Positions 27,079-35,044 of a stretch of DNA of 64,000 nucleotides are shown piece after piece. A program made the position numbers and the translations under genes. The notes under the pieces are model-generated. The model did no database searches and was not told the DNA's origin. It saw only the letters and a program-made list of their open reading frames with translations. Within the stretch, counting starts at the first letter, position 1. Every line of letters starts with the position of its first letter. The stretch is taken from assembly GCF_900105655.1 (NCBI RefSeq), contig NZ_LT629787.1, positions 3,100,001 to 3,164,000 on the forward strand, given 5' to 3'. The stretch is from Halopseudomonas salegens (GTDB lineage Bacteria > Pseudomonadota > Gammaproteobacteria > Pseudomonadales > Pseudomonadaceae).

Positions 27079-27945
27079 TCAGAAAACCAGCACCTCGTCA
27101 CCCACGCGTATCAGATCCTCTCCATCGATTGCCCCATAGATGCCAAGGTTTTGTTCTGCCTCACGGACAATGCTGCGCAGAATACTTTTATCATCGCCCA
27201 GCTGGCTCTGGGCCCGGGTTACCGCGCCACAGCGCGGCGCAGGACCGGCGCAATCAATGGTGATATTGCCAATGCGCATCTGTTTACCCAGCCAGGACTG
27301 TTCAACCAGACCCTGCATACCCGGCAGCGACTCGATCACCAGATTCGGCCGAAACCGCTCCACATGCCAATCAGCCGCAGGGTTGATCGATTGCATATGC
27401 TGCAGGCTGGCGGTGGTCAGGATATGCATTGGTGAGACAAGAAAAAAGGTGCCGGGTAACGCCACATACTCCTGCATCTCGGCAGGCAGATTATCCAGGT
27501 CCGGCAAGGGTTCGCCGGGCTCGCGGTCAAAAGTGGCTTTCAGCTCCTGCAGCCAGGTCGTGGCATCGGCCTTGTAACGTCGATAGAACCCGGCATCGTC
27601 GGCGAACGGCCGTAATGCCTGCAAGGCACTGGCATGGCCAATAGCGCTGGAGATCTGCTGATCAATAGCCGGATTGCCGCTCGCAAGCACGCTGCCATCG
27701 GGGAAGGTGATCTCCACAGCCCCGGTTAACTCGCCCTGCTCGTTCAGCCGTTGCCGGGCTCGGTACTGCAACAGACCCGGGCGAAACTTGCAGCTCTGGA
27801 TTTCTTGCCGCTGACAATCCTGCACCGCCCAGGTCCGGTCTCCCGTGATGCCACCCGCACCCAGCCGGCATTGCGACAGGCTTTCACCGGCCATGCCCTT
27901 GACCGGGTAACGCCAGATGGACTGAATCGTACCGACTTTCTGCAT
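27079..27945 (-). CDS. MOSC domain protein
   Basis: 288 residues: an N-terminal MOSC_N beta-barrel (IQSIWRYPVKGMAGES at residues 7-22) and a C-terminal MOSC domain with the conserved Cys in APRCGAVTRAQ. Members related to YcbX bind molybdenum cofactor and reduce N-hydroxylated compounds. No ferredoxin domain is fused here, unlike E. coli YcbX. It lies alone between ilvD and a diguanylate cyclase gene; the substrate is unknown. Confidence 0.85.
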   Translation of the reverse strand: MQKVGTIQSIWRYPVKGMAGESLSQCRLGAGGITGDRTWAVQDCQRQEIQSCKFRPGLLQYRARQRLNEQGELTGAVEITFPDGSVLASGNPAIDQQISSAIGHASALQALRPFADDAGFYRRYKADATTWLQELKATFDREPGEPLPDLDNLPAEMQEYVALPGTFFLVSPMHILTTASLQHMQSINPAADWHVERFRPNLVIESLPGMQGLVEQSWLGKQMRIGNITIDCAGPAPRCGAVTRAQSQLGDDKSILRSIVREAEQNLGIYGAIDGEDLIRVGDEVLVF

Positions 27946-28146
27946 GCCTCCCCCTCAAACCGCAACATTCATGAGCCCATTCTATGGCGCTGTGGGCCGC
28001 GGACCATACGCCATTTAACGTAGCGTACACAGGTTGCAAAAAGCCCATAGGGGGAAATATCCACTGTGGATTCTGCTGTATGCCGGGCTGGAATAAGGTT
28101 AATGTTGCTGGAAACAGCATAATCGCTTCAGGGAGCAGCCAAGCAC

Positions 28147-29196
28147 ATGGAAGCACGCCGTCGAGTGGATGAGCCACGCTCGCAGTTCTGGTTGATGAGC
28201 ATGCGTTGCTGCCTGATGGCAGGCAGTGTGGATGTCGCCTTTTTCTTTATTTTCCATTACCTTGGCTCCCCTATTCTGGCCTGGATCAACGTGCTCAGTG
28301 TGGGCATGTACGTCATCGCCTACTGGGCTTTGAAACACCGCCACAATCGCCTGGCCGTGCTGCTGATATGGGTAGAGGTGATCGTGCATGCCGCGCTGGG
28401 CACGCTGCTGATCGGCTGGGACAGCGGCTTCTACTACTACCTGCTGATGTTCATTCCGGCCCTGTATGCCGGCAACCACAGCCTGCGCTCGGCCAGCATC
28501 GCGGTGTTTGCTTTATGGCTGTTCTATGTCGGGCTGAATACGACCATGCGCTTTGTCGAGCCGATACAGCCGATCGCCGAAAGCGCTCTGCTGGGTGTCT
28601 ACCTGTTCAACCTGACCTGCGTATTCATCATGTTCAGCTACTTGTCGCTGTATTACATCACGACCGTCAAAAAGGCTCATCGCATCCTCGGTCACATGGC
28701 CACCACAGACCCACTGACTCACCTGTTCAACCGGCGACACATGATCGAGTTGGCCGAGCGTGACATTACCGATGACGCCGGGCAAACGGTGAACGTAGCT
28801 TTCTTGCTCATGGATATCGACTATTTCAAGCAATTCAATGACCGTTACGGACATGATTTTGGTGACCGCGTGTTATGCGAGATCAGCCAGATCCTCAGCG
28901 CAACATTGCGTGAGCAGGATTATGTCGGCCGTTGGGGCGGGGAGGAGTTCCTGGCCGTGCTACCACATACCGATACCCAGCAAGCGCAGTTGATTGCCGA
29001 GCGCGTGCGTGCCGCCGTCGCGGAGCATGACTGGATGCAGCACGGCCTGACCACACCGGTGACCATGAGTATCGGTGTCAGTCATCACCGGCGCGGTGAA
29101 GTGCTCAGTGACAGTATTGTCCGTGCAGACGCTGCGCTGTATGCAGGCAAGGATAGCGGACGAAACCGGGTCGAGGTGGCCACAGGCGGCGCTTGA
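28147..29196 (+). CDS. Membrane-bound diguanylate cyclase
   Basis: 349 residues: about six transmembrane helices (residues 15-175) and a C-terminal GGDEF domain (about 185-345). The active site reads RWGGEEFLAVL, an intact GGEEF, and the inhibitory I-site RxxD is present as REQD five residues upstream. Expected to make cyclic-di-GMP at the inner membrane with product feedback; the input signal of the membrane part is unknown. The DUF1304 gene follows after 55 bp on the same strand. Confidence 0.9.
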   Translation: MEARRRVDEPRSQFWLMSMRCCLMAGSVDVAFFFIFHYLGSPILAWINVLSVGMYVIAYWALKHRHNRLAVLLIWVEVIVHAALGTLLIGWDSGFYYYLLMFIPALYAGNHSLRSASIAVFALWLFYVGLNTTMRFVEPIQPIAESALLGVYLFNLTCVFIMFSYLSLYYITTVKKAHRILGHMATTDPLTHLFNRRHMIELAERDITDDAGQTVNVAFLLMDIDYFKQFNDRYGHDFGDRVLCEISQILSATLREQDYVGRWGGEEFLAVLPHTDTQQAQLIAERVRAAVAEHDWMQHGLTTPVTMSIGVSHHRRGEVLSDSIVRADAALYAGKDSGRNRVEVATGGA

Positions 29197-29251
29197 CGAT
29201 CGGCAGAGGCACTCTTGCTGCTGTTGAAAAAACAATGATCACGGAGTTCAC

Positions 29252-29638
29252 ATGCATATTTCCACTCAGCTTCTAGCCTTTCTTGCCGCAGCATTGCACG
29301 TGCTTATTTTTTGCATGGAAAGCCTGTGGTTCATGCGGCCGCAGGTACACAAGCGGTTCGGCGCAGCCACGGCAGAAGATGCTGAAGCCAGACGCTTGTT
29401 TGCCTTCAACCAGGGTTTCTACAACCTGTTCCTGGCCATTGGCGTACTGCTCGGCCTGGTCCTGCTGTATTGGCCTGCCAGCCTGATCGTTGGCCAGACA
29501 TTGGTGCTGTTTTGTTGTGCCAGCATGTTGGGCGCCGCGGTGGTGCTGCTTGTTTCCGGCGGCAAACGGATGTTGCGAGCAGCCGTGATGCAAGGCGTGT
29601 TTCCATTGCTGGTTTTGCTCACCTGGCTGGTGTTGTAA
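29252..29638 (+). CDS. DUF1304 membrane protein
   Basis: 128 residues with four hydrophobic helices: LLAFLAAALHVLIFCMESLWF, LFLAIGVLLGLVLLY, LVLFCCASMLGAAVVLLV and the C-terminus. The family signature HVLIFCMES and FAFNQGFYNLFLA is present. GGAG lies 7 bases before the ATG. Function unknown; the family is often small-molecule or stress associated, but nothing in the sequence shows this. A MarR gene follows after 92 bp. Confidence 0.85.
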   Translation: MHISTQLLAFLAAALHVLIFCMESLWFMRPQVHKRFGAATAEDAEARRLFAFNQGFYNLFLAIGVLLGLVLLYWPASLIVGQTLVLFCCASMLGAAVVLLVSGGKRMLRAAVMQGVFPLLVLLTWLVL

Positions 29639-29715
29639 GCGCCTTCCAGAGCAGCATCTGCCAAGGGTTATTCGCGTGTTTTCAACAGCCGATATTTGAC
29701 AGACAAAAATTCAGT

Positions 29716-29727
29716 GTGTATATACAC
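29716..29727. promoter_or_regulatory. Palindrome before marR-type gene
   Basis: GTGTATATACAC, a perfect 12-bp palindrome ending 3 bp before the MarR start codon. The identical 12 bases recur at 30248-30259. Likely autoregulatory operator. Confidence 0.65.
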
Positions 29728-29730
29728 TAT

Positions 29731-30177
29731 ATGACCGATAAAAACGCTCAGATCTTTCCCGTCATTGCTCGTGATTGCCTGTGCCGAAAGGCGCGAATGG
29801 CGGATCGCATGATAACCCGTGCCTACGACGAGGCATTGCGGCCAAGCGGGTTGCGGATCACCCAGTTTACCTTGCTGGTCGCCATAGGTTATGGCGCACC
29901 CGGCTCGATCAGCGAGCTGGCAGACTGGTTGGCGATGGAGCGCACGACGCTGACCCGCAACCTCAAGCTGCTGGAGAAAGAGGGGCTGATCGAGACTCAT
30001 GCGGGAGCCCATCACCGTGCACGCGCTTCCGGGTTGACGCCCACTGGCAAAGCCAAGCTGGATGAAGCCTACCCTTTGTGGCAAGCCGTGCAGAAAAGGT
30101 ACCGGGAAGGGCTCGGAGAAGAGCAATGGCTGGAAAGCCATGATACGTTGGTCGGTCTGACCAGAATCGCTCGCTAG
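29731..30177 (+). CDS. MarR-family transcriptional regulator
   Basis: 148 residues with the MarR winged helix-turn-helix: ITQFTLLVAIG (helix), SISELADWLAMERTTLTRNLKLLE (recognition region) and a wing with HHRARASGLTPTGKAKL. The ATG at 29731 has no ribosome binding site because the palindrome occupies that space, so the message may be leaderless. An ATG at 29797 with AAAGG upstream is the alternative, but it would cut the conserved CLCRKAR helix. It probably controls itself and the hydrolase-thiolase genes downstream. Confidence 0.88.
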   Translation: MTDKNAQIFPVIARDCLCRKARMADRMITRAYDEALRPSGLRITQFTLLVAIGYGAPGSISELADWLAMERTTLTRNLKLLEKEGLIETHAGAHHRARASGLTPTGKAKLDEAYPLWQAVQKRYREGLGEEQWLESHDTLVGLTRIAR

Positions 30178-30212
30178 AGCAATTGCAGCGCCAGCACCTT
30201 GCTGCAAGCAAC

Positions 30213-30235
30213 AGAGCCCCCACGGGCTTTTTTTT
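30213..30235 (+). terminator. Terminator after marR-type gene
   Basis: AGCCCCcacGGGCT hairpin followed by eight T residues, 36 bp after the MarR stop. Confidence 0.75.
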
Positions 30236-30247
30236 GCAAGCCATAAC

Positions 30248-30259
30248 GTGTATATACAC
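30248..30259. promoter_or_regulatory. Second MarR-type palindrome, before hydrolase-thiolase genes
   Basis: Exact copy of the GTGTATATACAC palindrome at 29716. It lies 187 bp upstream of the hydrolase start and just upstream of an AAGGAG followed by two tiny ORFs (30278-30417). Confidence 0.6.
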
Positions 30260-30445
30260 ATATATAAGGAGTTTCCAGTGAGATACGAGACGGACCGGAC
30301 ATGACGCAATTTTCATCCCATCGCGAGCTTGCGTTGACTTGTCTCGCGCTGGCAGTTCGGTCAGCTCGGAACCGCCAGCCGGGCCCATGCCGGGCTCACC
30401 CAGGCGCTCTGACCTGACACCTTAAACATGCAAGAGGACGAAAAA

Positions 30446-31327
30446 ATGGCTATCCGCAATGTGGGAATTAAAGCAACAACCGCAGTGACGGGTTTTATAT
30501 CGGCGCTTTTGCCCGGTTACTTTGGTTCGCTGGGGGCACGCGCCTTTCTCAAGCCACGCCCCAATACCAGCAGACGGCATTGGGCGGAGGCATTCAGCGG
30601 GTTCGAGCGCAGAGAAATCAGCGTTGATGGCCTTCAGGTTCCATTCTGGGTCAAAGGCAAGGGTCCGCTGGTCCTGCTGGTCCATGGATGGGAGCGGGAT
30701 CATTTTGCCATGGGCGGTTTCGTGGCACCGCTGCTGGATGCCGGCTACCGAGTAGCCGCTCTTGATCTGCCCGGGCATGGCGAGGCGGATGGCGAAAGCG
30801 CGCCACTCCCCCTCCTGGCCAGATCAATCACTGAAATAGCCTCTGCACTCAAGCAGCCCTGCACAGTGATCGCCCACTCCATCGGCGCGGCAATGACAGC
30901 GCTGGCGACAGAGGCCTATGGGCTCAAGCCCGACTGCGTAGTGCTGATCTGCGCCCCGCGTGGTGCTGAGGATTATGCCCTCGCGCAGGCCCGGCGCCAG
31001 GGGCTCAGCGAGCGCGCTTTGCATCAGATGGTCAGGCAGATCAACCAGGCTCTGGGTGAACCGCTGGAGCGCTACCGGGTCGATCGGGCACTCGACTCGA
31101 TGACGGCCCCGATTCTTCTGGTCCATGCCGCAGACGACGCCATCGTGCCGCTGTCGGATGCGCAGGAAAACCTGCGTGCCTCATCCGCCCACTCGCTCTG
31201 GTTGTCCAGCGGCGGTCACAACCGAATCCTGGCCGATCGCCTGATGATCGACAACGTCCTGACATGGTTGAACTCGCCAGTACCCATGCCAACCAGGGTC
31301 GTGGAAACAACCACCGCTCATGGGTAG
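30446..31327 (+). CDS. Alpha/beta hydrolase
   Basis: 293 residues. Strand VLLVHGWERD with the oxyanion HG motif near residue 78; nucleophile elbow AHSIGA (Ser near residue 144; the first Gly of GxSxG is Ala); late acid DD in VHAADDAIVP and catalytic His in SGGHNRI. An N-terminal hydrophobic segment (VTGFISALLPGYFGSLGA) may associate with the membrane. I prefer the ATG at 30446 (GAGGA seven bases upstream) to the in-frame ATG at 30428. The thiolase follows after 49 bp. Substrate unknown; an acyl ester or thioester is plausible given the thiolase. Confidence 0.85.
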   Translation: MAIRNVGIKATTAVTGFISALLPGYFGSLGARAFLKPRPNTSRRHWAEAFSGFERREISVDGLQVPFWVKGKGPLVLLVHGWERDHFAMGGFVAPLLDAGYRVAALDLPGHGEADGESAPLPLLARSITEIASALKQPCTVIAHSIGAAMTALATEAYGLKPDCVVLICAPRGAEDYALAQARRQGLSERALHQMVRQINQALGEPLERYRVDRALDSMTAPILLVHAADDAIVPLSDAQENLRASSAHSLWLSSGGHNRILADRLMIDNVLTWLNSPVPMPTRVVETTTAHG

Positions 31328-31376
31328 CACGCGAGACATCACCAAAGCACCCATACCAAGATAACCTGGAGATACC

Positions 31377-32510
31377 ATGAAAGCCTTGATTTCAGCCTAC
31401 GCCCGCAGTCCCTTTCACTTTGCCCGCAAAGGGGCCCTGGCAGACACGCGTCCGGATACGCTTGCCGCACATTTGATACGCGATTTTACCCAGCAGTTGG
31501 ATATTGATCCCGCCTCACTCGAGGATGTGATTGCCGGCTGTGCCTACCCCGAAGGGCCACAGGGCAACAATGTGGCAAGAATCGCTTCGCTGCTGGCGGG
31601 TTTTCCTCACAGCCTCAGCGGTATGACGGTCAACCGTTTCTGCGGCTCATCCATGTCGGCGGCGCACATCGCCGTCGCGCAGATTGAGGCCGGCATGGGC
31701 GAGGCCTATTTGTGTTTCGGCGTGGAATCCATGAGCCAGGTTCCTCAGGGAGGATTGACCTTTTCACCCAACCCGGAGCTGATCGAACACACCGACGCTT
31801 ATATCAGCATGGGTGAGACAGCCGAGAATGTCGCTTCGTTGTACCAGGTCACCCGCACTGACCAGGAGAAACTGGCACTGGCATCGCACCGCAAGGCAGC
31901 TTCGGCCCGTCAGGAAGGCCGGCTGGGTGACGAAATCATTCCGCTTCGTCTGCCTTCGGGTGAACTGATCAGAGAAGACGGCTGCATTCGCCCGGCAACA
32001 TCGCTCGAAGCCCTTGCCAGCCTTGCCCCCGTATTTCGATCCAATGGTGTGGTTACCGCCGGAACGTCCTCGCCATTGACCGATGGTGCAGCCGTTGTGC
32101 TGGTGACCACCGAAGCCTATGCGCACCGCCACGGCCTGGCGCCGTTGGCGCGCGTAATGGCGGTAGCCACGGCGGGCGTCGATCCTGCGATGATGGGTCT
32201 GGGCCCCGTCCCGGCCACGCGCAAGGCGTTGGCCCGCGCCGGAATCAAAGCCGACGCACTGGATGTAGTGGAGATCAACGAGGCTTTCGCGTCACAGGCA
32301 CTGGCCTGTATCCGGGAGCTAGGCCTGAATGAAGACACAATCAATCTGGACGGCGGCGGCCTGGCGATCGGGCATCCGCTTGGCGCCACCGGCGCCCGTA
32401 TTACCGGCAAGGCTGCGGCCCTGTTGAACAGAACCGGTGGCAACTATGCCCTGGCGACGCAATGCATTGGCGGCGGTCAGGGGGTAGCCACTGTACTGGA
32501 GCGGCTATGA
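31377..32510 (+). CDS. Thiolase (acetyl-CoA C-acyltransferase)
   Basis: 377-residue thiolase. The nucleophilic Cys is in NRFCGSSMSA near residue 86; NEAFASQ, the His in GGGLAIGHPLGATGAR and the second Cys in CIGGGQGVA complete the active site. It catalyses reversible condensation or cleavage of 3-ketoacyl-CoA; degradative (FadA-like) and biosynthetic roles cannot be separated here. Good ribosome binding site (GGAG). Probably co-transcribed with the hydrolase and under the MarR-type regulator. Confidence 0.9.
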   Translation: MKALISAYARSPFHFARKGALADTRPDTLAAHLIRDFTQQLDIDPASLEDVIAGCAYPEGPQGNNVARIASLLAGFPHSLSGMTVNRFCGSSMSAAHIAVAQIEAGMGEAYLCFGVESMSQVPQGGLTFSPNPELIEHTDAYISMGETAENVASLYQVTRTDQEKLALASHRKAASARQEGRLGDEIIPLRLPSGELIREDGCIRPATSLEALASLAPVFRSNGVVTAGTSSPLTDGAAVVLVTTEAYAHRHGLAPLARVMAVATAGVDPAMMGLGPVPATRKALARAGIKADALDVVEINEAFASQALACIRELGLNEDTINLDGGGLAIGHPLGATGARITGKAAALLNRTGGNYALATQCIGGGQGVATVLERL

Positions 32511-32589
32511 GCGGGGGGCATTTACCTCTGCTGGCGCCCCTTCGCCAAGATCGACACGCATAGTCCTGTACACACCAGGGCGCTCATAT

Positions 32590-33102
32590 TCAGGATTGTC
32601 TGCGCCGAAACAGCGGCCGCGGTTCAAGCACCGAGCGCCCGTACAGCACACTCAACCCCTGCAGCCCCTTGAGCGCATCGTCTACCGATTTGTCCTCTCG
32701 CACGGCAAAACTGTCGAAGCCGCATTGGCGCATATGTGCCAATTGATCACGCAGCACATCACCCACGGCGCGCAGCTCGCCCTGCCAGCCAAGCCGAGTA
32801 CGCAGCAGATAGGCCTGGCTGTAGCCGCGGCCATCACGGAAGCTGGGAAAGTCGATCGCGATCAGGGGTAACACCGGCAACCAGTCCAGCAGGGTCTCGG
32901 GCTCGTCATCCGGTTGCAGCAGCAGGCCATGACGGCTGATCTCCTGCCCCTGCAAATCGCCCATGCTGTGCAATTCCCGCCAGCGTTGCAGGGGCAGAAT
33001 CGCCGTGTCCGGCACCGGGTCTTCCGGGCCGCGAACAAGCTGCCATGGGTCGTCCACAATGATCTGCGCGCTGTCCTGTTGCAACCGAATCAGGTTGATC
33101 AT
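32590..33102 (-). CDS. DUF934 protein associated with sulfite/nitrite reductase
   Basis: 170 residues of the DUF934 family: FPSFRDGRGYSQAYLLRTRLGWQGELRAVGDVLRDQL is the core signature. The family almost always accompanies a siroheme sulfite/nitrite reductase and is presumed to help it; no catalytic motif is recognised. It overlaps the reductase gene by 4 bp, so translation is coupled. Confidence 0.9.
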   Translation of the reverse strand: MINLIRLQQDSAQIIVDDPWQLVRGPEDPVPDTAILPLQRWRELHSMGDLQGQEISRHGLLLQPDDEPETLLDWLPVLPLIAIDFPSFRDGRGYSQAYLLRTRLGWQGELRAVGDVLRDQLAHMRQCGFDSFAVREDKSVDDALKGLQGLSVLYGRSVLEPRPLFRRRQS

Positions 33103-34766
33103 GATGACACCTCCTCGCTGCGATACACCCCGGCACGGAAGGGCTCCAGGCCGGCACGATTGACCGTATCCAGAAAGTTCTCATCGCCCTCGCGTTGTTG
33201 CAGATAGACCTGAGCAATACGTTCGATTACCTCGGGTACTTCATCGGCGGCAAAAGCCGGCCCGATCACCTTGCCCAGCGCGGCCTGCTGACCCTGACTG
33301 CCGCCCAGGGTCAACTGGTACCACTCGCTGCCGTTCTTATCGACCCCAAGAATGCCGATGTTGCCGATGTGGTGATGGCCGCAGGCGTTCATGCAGCCGG
33401 AAATGTTCAGGCTCAGTGAGCCCAGGTCATGCAGATAATCCAGACGCTCGAAGCGGTCCTGAATCGCCTGGGCAACGGGGATCGAACGCGCATTGGCCAG
33501 TGCACAGAAGTCACCACCCGGACAGGCAATTACATCGGTCAACAGGCCGATATTGGCGGTAGCCAGCCCGACGTCGAGCGCTTCGCGCCACAGGGCATAC
33601 AGATAGCTGCGCGGCACATCCGGCAATACCAGGTTCTGCTCGTGTGCGACGCGTATCTCGCCGCAACCGTAGCGCTCCGACCAGTCGGCGACCAGGCGCA
33701 TCTGTTCGGCCGTCACATCACCCGGCGGCGCGGCAAGGCCCGGCTTGGTCGAGAGCACCACGTTGCTGTAACCGGACACCTTGTGCGTCATCACGTTGCG
33801 CTCGACCCAGCGGGCAAACGCCGGCTCCTGACTCAACCGGGCACCATGCTCCAGATCGACATCTGCCAGCGGGGCATAGGCCGGGCGCTGGAAGGATTCG
33901 GCCACCCGCTCATACTCGGCCAGCGTCAGGCGTGCCGGGCCGTCCTTGATCTGTTCCCACTCGCGTTCCACTTCCGCGGCAAAGGCGTCGATACCCAGCG
34001 CCTTGACCAGGATCTTGATCCGCGCCTTGTACTTGTTGTCACGCCGACCGTGGCGGTTGTATACCCGCAGAATCGCCTCGACGTAGGACAGCACATCCCG
34101 CCAGGACAGGTCATCACGCAGTTGTCTGGCAATGATCGGGGTACGTCCAAGGCCGCCACCGACCATGACACGCAGCTTCAATTCACCTTGCTGCTGATAG
34201 ATGTACAGACCGATATCGTGCACCTGAATAGCGGCACGGTCTTCCGCTGAGGCATTCAGCGCGATCTTGAACTTGCGCGGCAGAAACAGGAATTCCGGAT
34301 TGACGGTCGACCACTGCCGGAGGATTTCTGCCAGCGGGCGCGGGTCCAGCCACTCATCGGCGGCCACGCCGGCAAAGGCTTCGGTGGTGATATTGCGCAC
34401 GCAGTTGCCCGAGGTCTGAATGGCATGCATGTCATGATCGGCCAGCCATTCGAGGATGTCCGGCACCTGCTCCAGCTCGATCCAGTTGAACTGGATATTC
34501 TGCCGCGTGGTGAAATGGCCGTAGCCCCGGTCGTATTCGCTGGCGATGTGCGCCAGAGCACGCAACTGATCCGACGACAGGGTGCCGTAGGGTATCGCGA
34601 CCCGCAGCATGTAGGCGTGCCGCTGCATATACAGGCCATTCTGCAGCCGCAGCGGCAGAAACTCTTCCTCTGTCAGCTCACCACTCAGGCGGCGTTCAAC
34701 CTGATCACGAAACTGCGCAACCCGCTCGCGCACCAGGGCTCGGTCGTAGTCATCATAGTGATACAT
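33099..34766 (-). CDS. Siroheme nitrite/sulfite reductase
   Basis: 555-residue CysI/NirA-type hemoprotein subunit: two ferredoxin-like half domains and two siroheme/4Fe-4S domains. N-terminal HFTTRQNIQFNWIELEQ; cluster cysteines in CPGGDFC and SGCMNACGHHHIGN. It reduces sulfite to sulfide or nitrite to ammonia; assimilatory sulfite reduction is likely but not proven. I prefer the ATG at 34766 (MYHYDDYDRA; GGAGG ten bases upstream). Its order with DUF934, the ccoG-like gene and the MocR gene resembles P. aeruginosa PA4129-PA4132 as I recall. Confidence 0.92.
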   Translation of the reverse strand: MYHYDDYDRALVRERVAQFRDQVERRLSGELTEEEFLPLRLQNGLYMQRHAYMLRVAIPYGTLSSDQLRALAHIASEYDRGYGHFTTRQNIQFNWIELEQVPDILEWLADHDMHAIQTSGNCVRNITTEAFAGVAADEWLDPRPLAEILRQWSTVNPEFLFLPRKFKIALNASAEDRAAIQVHDIGLYIYQQQGELKLRVMVGGGLGRTPIIARQLRDDLSWRDVLSYVEAILRVYNRHGRRDNKYKARIKILVKALGIDAFAAEVEREWEQIKDGPARLTLAEYERVAESFQRPAYAPLADVDLEHGARLSQEPAFARWVERNVMTHKVSGYSNVVLSTKPGLAAPPGDVTAEQMRLVADWSERYGCGEIRVAHEQNLVLPDVPRSYLYALWREALDVGLATANIGLLTDVIACPGGDFCALANARSIPVAQAIQDRFERLDYLHDLGSLSLNISGCMNACGHHHIGNIGILGVDKNGSEWYQLTLGGSQGQQAALGKVIGPAFAADEVPEVIERIAQVYLQQREGDENFLDTVNRAGLEPFRAGVYRSEEVSS

Positions 34767-34828
34767 GCGCTCATCGCCTCCGGTCACAGCTGATTCGAAG
34801 GCGCACTATGGGCTGTTCGCTGGCATAT

Positions 34829-34985
34829 AAACAGACTCAGGCAAGCGCTGAAAAACCATATCAGATGCCATGCATCAAGCATTGAAAGGAGGCTATACAG
34901 TCAGTCATCTACCCCATAGCAAAGCCATGCCTGCGACGCAATGCCACGCCTGATATGGTTTTTATTCCAGAATCTGAGTCTGTTT
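34829..34985. repeat. Nested inverted repeats in divergent promoter region
   Basis: Outer arms AAACAGACTCAG (34829-34840) and CTGAGTCTGTTT (34974-34985); inner arms AAAAACCATATCAG (34851-34864) and CTGATATGGTTTTT (34950-34963). All arms are perfect, and both gaps between outer and inner arms are 10 bp, so two 36-bp blocks mirror each other around an 85-bp centre. Each faces one of the divergent genes, suggesting duplicated operators. Confidence 0.8.
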
Positions 34986-35009
34986 CGTATCAGTCGGACT
35001 GCGCACTAT

Positions 35010-35036
35010 CCCATCAGCCTGATAACGACTGATGGG
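35010..35036 (+). promoter_or_regulatory. Hairpin at the ccoG-like ribosome binding site
   Basis: CCCATCAG (35010-35017) pairs with CTGATGGG (35029-35036). The right arm covers most of the GGGGTG that precedes the ATG at 35045, so folding could hide the ribosome binding site. Confidence 0.45.
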
Positions 35037-35044
35037 GTGCCACC

